Position numbers and translations under genes: made by a program
From: Sedimenticola_A sp040506895
Lineage (GTDB): Bacteria > Pseudomonadota > Gammaproteobacteria > Chromatiales > Chromatiaceae
DNA: 64,000 nucleotides
Assembly: GCA_040506895.1 (NCBI GenBank)
Contig: JBEVVY010000001.1
Coordinates: forward strand, 992,001 to 1,056,000
Direction: 5' to 3'
Shown here: in pieces, positions 60,989-64,000 of the stretch
How the letters are laid out: every line of letters begins with the position of its first letter
How positions within the stretch are numbered: position 1 is the stretch's first letter
The notes under the pieces: generated by a model
The model's input: only the letters and a program-made list of their open reading frames with translations
Databases searched by the model: none
What the model was told of the DNA's origin: nothing

Positions 60989-62016
60989 TGTTGAAAAAAT
61001 ACCTGCTGATAACTGCCCTGTTGCTTTCCGGCACAGTCCAGGCCTATGACTTCAAGACCCTTGCCGAGGGACATATCATCCCTGCGTATCAACACCTGGC
61101 GGACAAGACCGCAGCACTTAAGGGTGTGGCGGACAGATTCTGCGAGCAGCCGGATATGGCAGAAATAGCAACACTGCGCAACAGCTATAAAACAGCCTTC
61201 CTTGCCTGGCAGGGGGCCCAGCATCTGCGCTTCGGCCCTGTTCAGTACCTGTCGAGAGCGCACCGCCTGGAGCTCTGGCCGGACAAACGGGGCACGGTAG
61301 GCAAACACCTGGCACAACTGCTGAACGATCCTAAGTTCGCAAAAGGGCCTGTACCCGACATCAGTAAGAAGAGTGTCGCAGTACAGGGATTCAGCGCCCT
61401 GGAACGCCTGCTCTATGGCAACAAGAAACCTGAAGCTATCCAGTGCCGTGCCATCGAGGCAATCACGAAAAACCTGCAGACCATCGGCAGGGAACTGCAC
61501 AGGGACTGGGCGGAAGGTGACACGGCCTATCTCAACTATTTCAGCCAACCCGGCCCCGGCAACATGGTGTATGAAAGCAACGAGGAACTGGCCAGTCAGC
61601 TGTTGAACAGCCTCTATACTCAGCTCGAATTCATACTCACCCAGAAACTCGACAGGCCATTGGGAAAAAGCCTGAAGAAGTCGCGTGGTAAACGTGCCGA
61701 GGGGTGGCGAAGTGGTTCTGCCCTGCCGGCGATCGAAAAGAACCTGGCCGCCTGTCACGTGCTCTACAGAGACACTTTCGCTTCGGAGCTGAAGGAACAC
61801 CCCCTGCATACGCGGATAGATATCGCCTTCACAAAAGCCATGACCACCCTCTCAGGAATAGATATACCCCTATCCAAGGCAATTACTGATGATGCACAAC
61901 GTCCCAGGGTGGAACAGTTGAGGATGGATATCTCTCATATCAAAAAGTTGCTGGCCCGTCAGCTTGCGCCTGAACTCAACCTCTCACTGGGATTCAACAG
62001 TCTCGATGGCGATTGA
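60988..62016 (+). CDS. Second imelysin-family protein
   Basis: A 342-residue exported protein (signal LLITALLLSGTVQA). An imelysin-type helical domain follows: LRNSYKTAFLAWQGAQHLRFGP, VQGFSALERLLYG (GxHxxE position changed to GFSALE) and ELHRDW. It differs from the first imelysin in the substituted His, so metal binding may differ. It ends 11 bases inside the DUF1513 gene. Confidence 0.85.
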   Translation: MLKKYLLITALLLSGTVQAYDFKTLAEGHIIPAYQHLADKTAALKGVADRFCEQPDMAEIATLRNSYKTAFLAWQGAQHLRFGPVQYLSRAHRLELWPDKRGTVGKHLAQLLNDPKFAKGPVPDISKKSVAVQGFSALERLLYGNKKPEAIQCRAIEAITKNLQTIGRELHRDWAEGDTAYLNYFSQPGPGNMVYESNEELASQLLNSLYTQLEFILTQKLDRPLGKSLKKSRGKRAEGWRSGSALPAIEKNLAACHVLYRDTFASELKEHPLHTRIDIAFTKAMTTLSGIDIPLSKAITDDAQRPRVEQLRMDISHIKKLLARQLAPELNLSLGFNSLDGD

Positions 62017-63094
62017 TCGAAGAACATTCCTCAAACTGGGGCTCACTACTCTCTCCCTGGGACCGGCACGACTGCTCGCAGGCATCGGTCATACACGTCT
62101 GCTCAGCTGCCGCACTGACCTGCAGGGCCATCACTTCGTCACCATGTTGGATGAGAATGGGCGGATCATCATGGATATCCCGCTGCCAGCAAGGGGGCAT
62201 GGAATCGCTGTCGACTCCAGCAATAAACTGGCAGCGGTATTTGCCCGCCGACCCGGTGACTTCGTCTGGATCATCGACCTGACGAACCATAAGGTGACAA
62301 ATAGAGTTACCGCCGAAGAGGGACAACATTTCTACGGCCATGGACTTTTCACAACGGATGGCAGGCATCTTCTCTGCAGTGAGAACGCCTACGAAACCGG
62401 AGAGGGACGCATCGGGATATATGACCCTGCCATGGGGTACAAGCGAACAGGAGAGCTAAGCAGCCAAGGTATCGGCCCCCACGAGATTAAACTGCTCAGT
62501 GATTCCAGAACTCTTGTGGTTGCCAACGGCGGCATCAGAACCCATCCCGATCTGCCGAGAATCAAGAGCAACCTGCAGACCATGGAACCCAATCTTGCCT
62601 ACATCGATCTGCAAAATGGTCAATTACTGCAGAAATATGAACCACCCTCTAAGTGGCATCAACTGAGCATCCGTCATATCGACGTGGCTGCGGACGACAC
62701 CGTTGCCATTGCCATGCAGTTCCAGGGTCGACCCCAGAATCAACCACCATTGATTGGAATCCATAAGCATGGAGAGTCAATGAAACTGCTCATGGCACCT
62801 GATGAGGTACAAAGGCGTATGCGCAACTACTGCGGCAGTGTCACCTTTAATTCTGAAGGTTCACACTTTGCAGTCTCCTCCCCTCGCGGAGGGCTGGTCA
62901 CCTTCTGGAGCCGGAGAGGTGAATACCTTGGTCTTCATCAACAGCAGGATGCCTGCGGGATTGGCCGAACCTCAGACAGTCTTATCATCAGTGACGGTAG
63001 TGGCAGGCTGGTATTGACTGATCAGCCCGGTGCCCGGCACGAAATCGGCACCACCCAGGACAGCCGCTGGGACAACCACCTGACCAGCCTATGA
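62006..63094 (+). CDS. Tat-exported DUF1513 protein
   Basis: A 362-residue protein. IDRRTFLKLGLTTLSLGPARLL is a twin-arginine signal. The rest is a beta-propeller-like DUF1513 domain (LPARGHGIAVD, RRPGDFVWIIDL, GQHFYGHGLFTTDGRHLLCSEN, GRIGIYD, SQGIGPHEIKLL and HIDVAADDTVAIAMQFQG). DUF1513 proteins usually close imelysin operons. ATG at 62006 overlaps the end of the second imelysin gene. Folded export via Tat suggests a cofactor, not identified. Confidence 0.88.
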   Translation: MAIDRRTFLKLGLTTLSLGPARLLAGIGHTRLLSCRTDLQGHHFVTMLDENGRIIMDIPLPARGHGIAVDSSNKLAAVFARRPGDFVWIIDLTNHKVTNRVTAEEGQHFYGHGLFTTDGRHLLCSENAYETGEGRIGIYDPAMGYKRTGELSSQGIGPHEIKLLSDSRTLVVANGGIRTHPDLPRIKSNLQTMEPNLAYIDLQNGQLLQKYEPPSKWHQLSIRHIDVAADDTVAIAMQFQGRPQNQPPLIGIHKHGESMKLLMAPDEVQRRMRNYCGSVTFNSEGSHFAVSSPRGGLVTFWSRRGEYLGLHQQQDACGIGRTSDSLIISDGSGRLVLTDQPGARHEIGTTQDSRWDNHLTSL

Positions 63095-63129
63095 AAAAAT
63101 TCAATGAAAGAAGCACTCCTTGACATTTA

Positions 63130-63148
63130 AATGATAATCATTATCATT
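63130..63148 (+). promoter_or_regulatory. Fur box upstream of hemP
   Basis: AATGATAATCATTATCATT is a perfect 9-1-9 palindrome and contains the core TGATAATCATTATCA. It lies about 30 bases before the hemP start, so binding would block transcription. Confidence 0.88.
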
Positions 63149-63176
63149 CGCATCATATTTTAGATCATGACTTGAA

Positions 63177-63359
63177 ATGAACAAACAAGAGTCCACTAAC
63201 CCCGAGCCCCGCACCACAGGCTCTACACAGCAGGTATCCGCGTTGGAACTGCGCAGTTGTGACCTGTTCAGAAATCACGATCGGGTGTTTATCGATCACG
63301 AAGGTTGTCAATACGTGCTGAGTATTACCCGGCAGGGAAAACTGATACTCACCAAGTAG
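63177..63359 (+). CDS. hemP: Hemin uptake protein HemP
   Basis: A 60-residue protein with the HemP pattern in its second half: LRSCDLFRNHDRVFIDHEG, YVLSITRQGKLILTK. HemP proteins promote haem/iron uptake gene expression or function, typically under Fur. The Fur box overlaps the likely promoter. Confidence 0.88.
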   Translation: MNKQESTNPEPRTTGSTQQVSALELRSCDLFRNHDRVFIDHEGCQYVLSITRQGKLILTK

Positions 63360-63457
63360 TGATCGAAATTCATCCTGAACCGACGGGCAAGCCAGCCAAC
63401 TGCAAGCCAGCCCCATTGTTAACAGTGCCATGAGCGCATGGCCGATGGAGTCTGAAA

Positions 63458-64000
63458 ATGAAGTTGATGAAACCTGTTTTACTTGCCCTTGGCGTACTGA
63501 CCGCCCTTCCCGCTGCCCAGGCGAGCAGCGGAGAGATCACCGTCTACTCCGCCCGCAAGGAGCACCTGATCAAACCCCTGTTCGACCGCTACACGCAACA
63601 GACCGGGGTGAAAGTCCGTTACATCACCGACAAGGCGGGTCCCCTGCTGGCCAGGTTACAGGCGGAAGGCACCAACACCCCGGCCGACATCCTGATGACC
63701 GTGGATGCGGGCAACCTCTGGCAGGCCGCCGACAAGGGCGTCCTCAGCGTTATCGAATCATCCACCCTGTCGGAGAATGTACCCGGCCACCTGCGTGACC
63801 CCGGTAACCGCTGGTTCGGACTCTCCGTACGCGCACGCACCATCGTCTACAGCACCGAGCGGGTGAAGGACGGAGAGCTCACCTCGTACGAGGAGCTGGC
63901 CGATCCCAGGTGGAAGGGCCGCCTCTGCCTGCGCACCTCGAAGAAGGTCTACAACCAGTCCCTGGTGGCCATGATGATGGCCCGGCTGGGTGAAGAGCAG
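63458..64000 (+). CDS. Ferric-iron ABC transporter, periplasmic binding protein (partial)
   Basis: 181 codons are visible before the window ends. The signal peptide (KPVLLALGVLTALPAAQA) and EITVYSARKEHLIKPLFDRYT are typical of FbpA/FutA/HitA binding proteins, as are ADILMTVDAGNLW and GLSVRARTIVYS (ferric ligand Tyr region). GGAG lies eight bases before the ATG. Permease and ATPase genes are presumably beyond the edge. It probably shares the hemP promoter. Confidence 0.88.
   Translation, partial: MKLMKPVLLALGVLTALPAAQASSGEITVYSARKEHLIKPLFDRYTQQTGVKVRYITDKAGPLLARLQAEGTNTPADILMTVDAGNLWQAADKGVLSVIESSTLSENVPGHLRDPGNRWFGLSVRARTIVYSTERVKDGELTSYEELADPRWKGRLCLRTSKKVYNQSLVAMMMARLGEEQ

Noticed and set aside
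60847..61809. Minus-strand open frame of 320 codons
   Set aside because: It is antisense to the second imelysin gene.

Overview
The window is chromosomal DNA of a free-living or facultative gammaproteobacterium. The protein types point to a sulfur-oxidising, c-di-GMP-rich lineage (Chromatiales/Sedimenticola-like). The grounds are a tetrathionate-reductase-type octaheme cytochrome, a DsrC/TusE-family protein, several DsrE-type domains, an IlvGM acetolactate synthase with its leader peptide, RlmG, RsmJ, TcdA, a ZapG/YhcB-like protein, and Fur and FNR sites of enterobacterial type. The organism assignment is inference; no rRNA gene is present. Coding density is high. I see no prophage, CRISPR array or transposase.

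Layout. 0-2 kb: the end of a periplasmic sulfur-redox locus (octaheme cytochrome c, DUF302), a perfect FNR box, and a DsrC-like protein with an unusual cysteine tail. 2-9 kb: a putative molybdenum-cofactor carrier, a patatin phospholipase, a VTT membrane domain fused to a FAD disulfide reductase, and valS. 9-16 kb: a hemerythrin-PAS-HD-GYP sensor, a ThiE-like protein, a nested-palindrome (MITE-like) element, and a 1324-residue HTH-PAS-GAF-GGDEF-EAL protein facing a promoter with an embedded palindrome. 16-23.5 kb: a vWA lipoprotein, ECF sigma factor and putative anti-sigma factor; twin coiled-coil membrane proteins; a Lys-rich DUF2934 protein; a REC-CheC plus GGDEF pair. 23.5-28.4 kb: a complete branched-chain amino-acid ABC transporter (livJ-HMGF). 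28.4-34 kb: small membrane proteins, a GGDEF protein, tcdA, a Rossmann/DUF2520 protein, an EAL protein and a PLP enzyme. 34-36.2 kb: ilvL leader, attenuator and ilvGM. 36-52.7 kb: mostly housekeeping genes (nfo, tRNA-Asp, rlmG, rsmJ, gabD, zapG-like, rarD) with two more GGDEF proteins. 52.6-55 kb: an ECF sigma factor, an anti-sigma factor whose periplasmic part is a DsrE-like domain, and two secreted DsrE-like proteins. 55.8-64 kb: a Fur-controlled iron-acquisition region (LbtU-type porin, two imelysins, MauG-like and DUF1111 dihaem proteins, DUF1513, HemP, ferric-iron binding protein).

How the parts work together. Seven c-di-GMP enzymes are scattered here, each with a different sensor, including oxygen (hemerythrin) and DNA (HTH). 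Branched-chain amino acids are both imported (liv) and synthesised (ilvGM), and an attenuator controls ilvGM. The strongest candidate for an undescribed system is the sigma/anti-sigma/DsrE operon. Three paralogous DsrE-like domains, each keeping one aligned cysteine, sit around one ECF switch, and one of them is built into the anti-sigma factor itself. This suggests envelope sulfur or thiol sensing.
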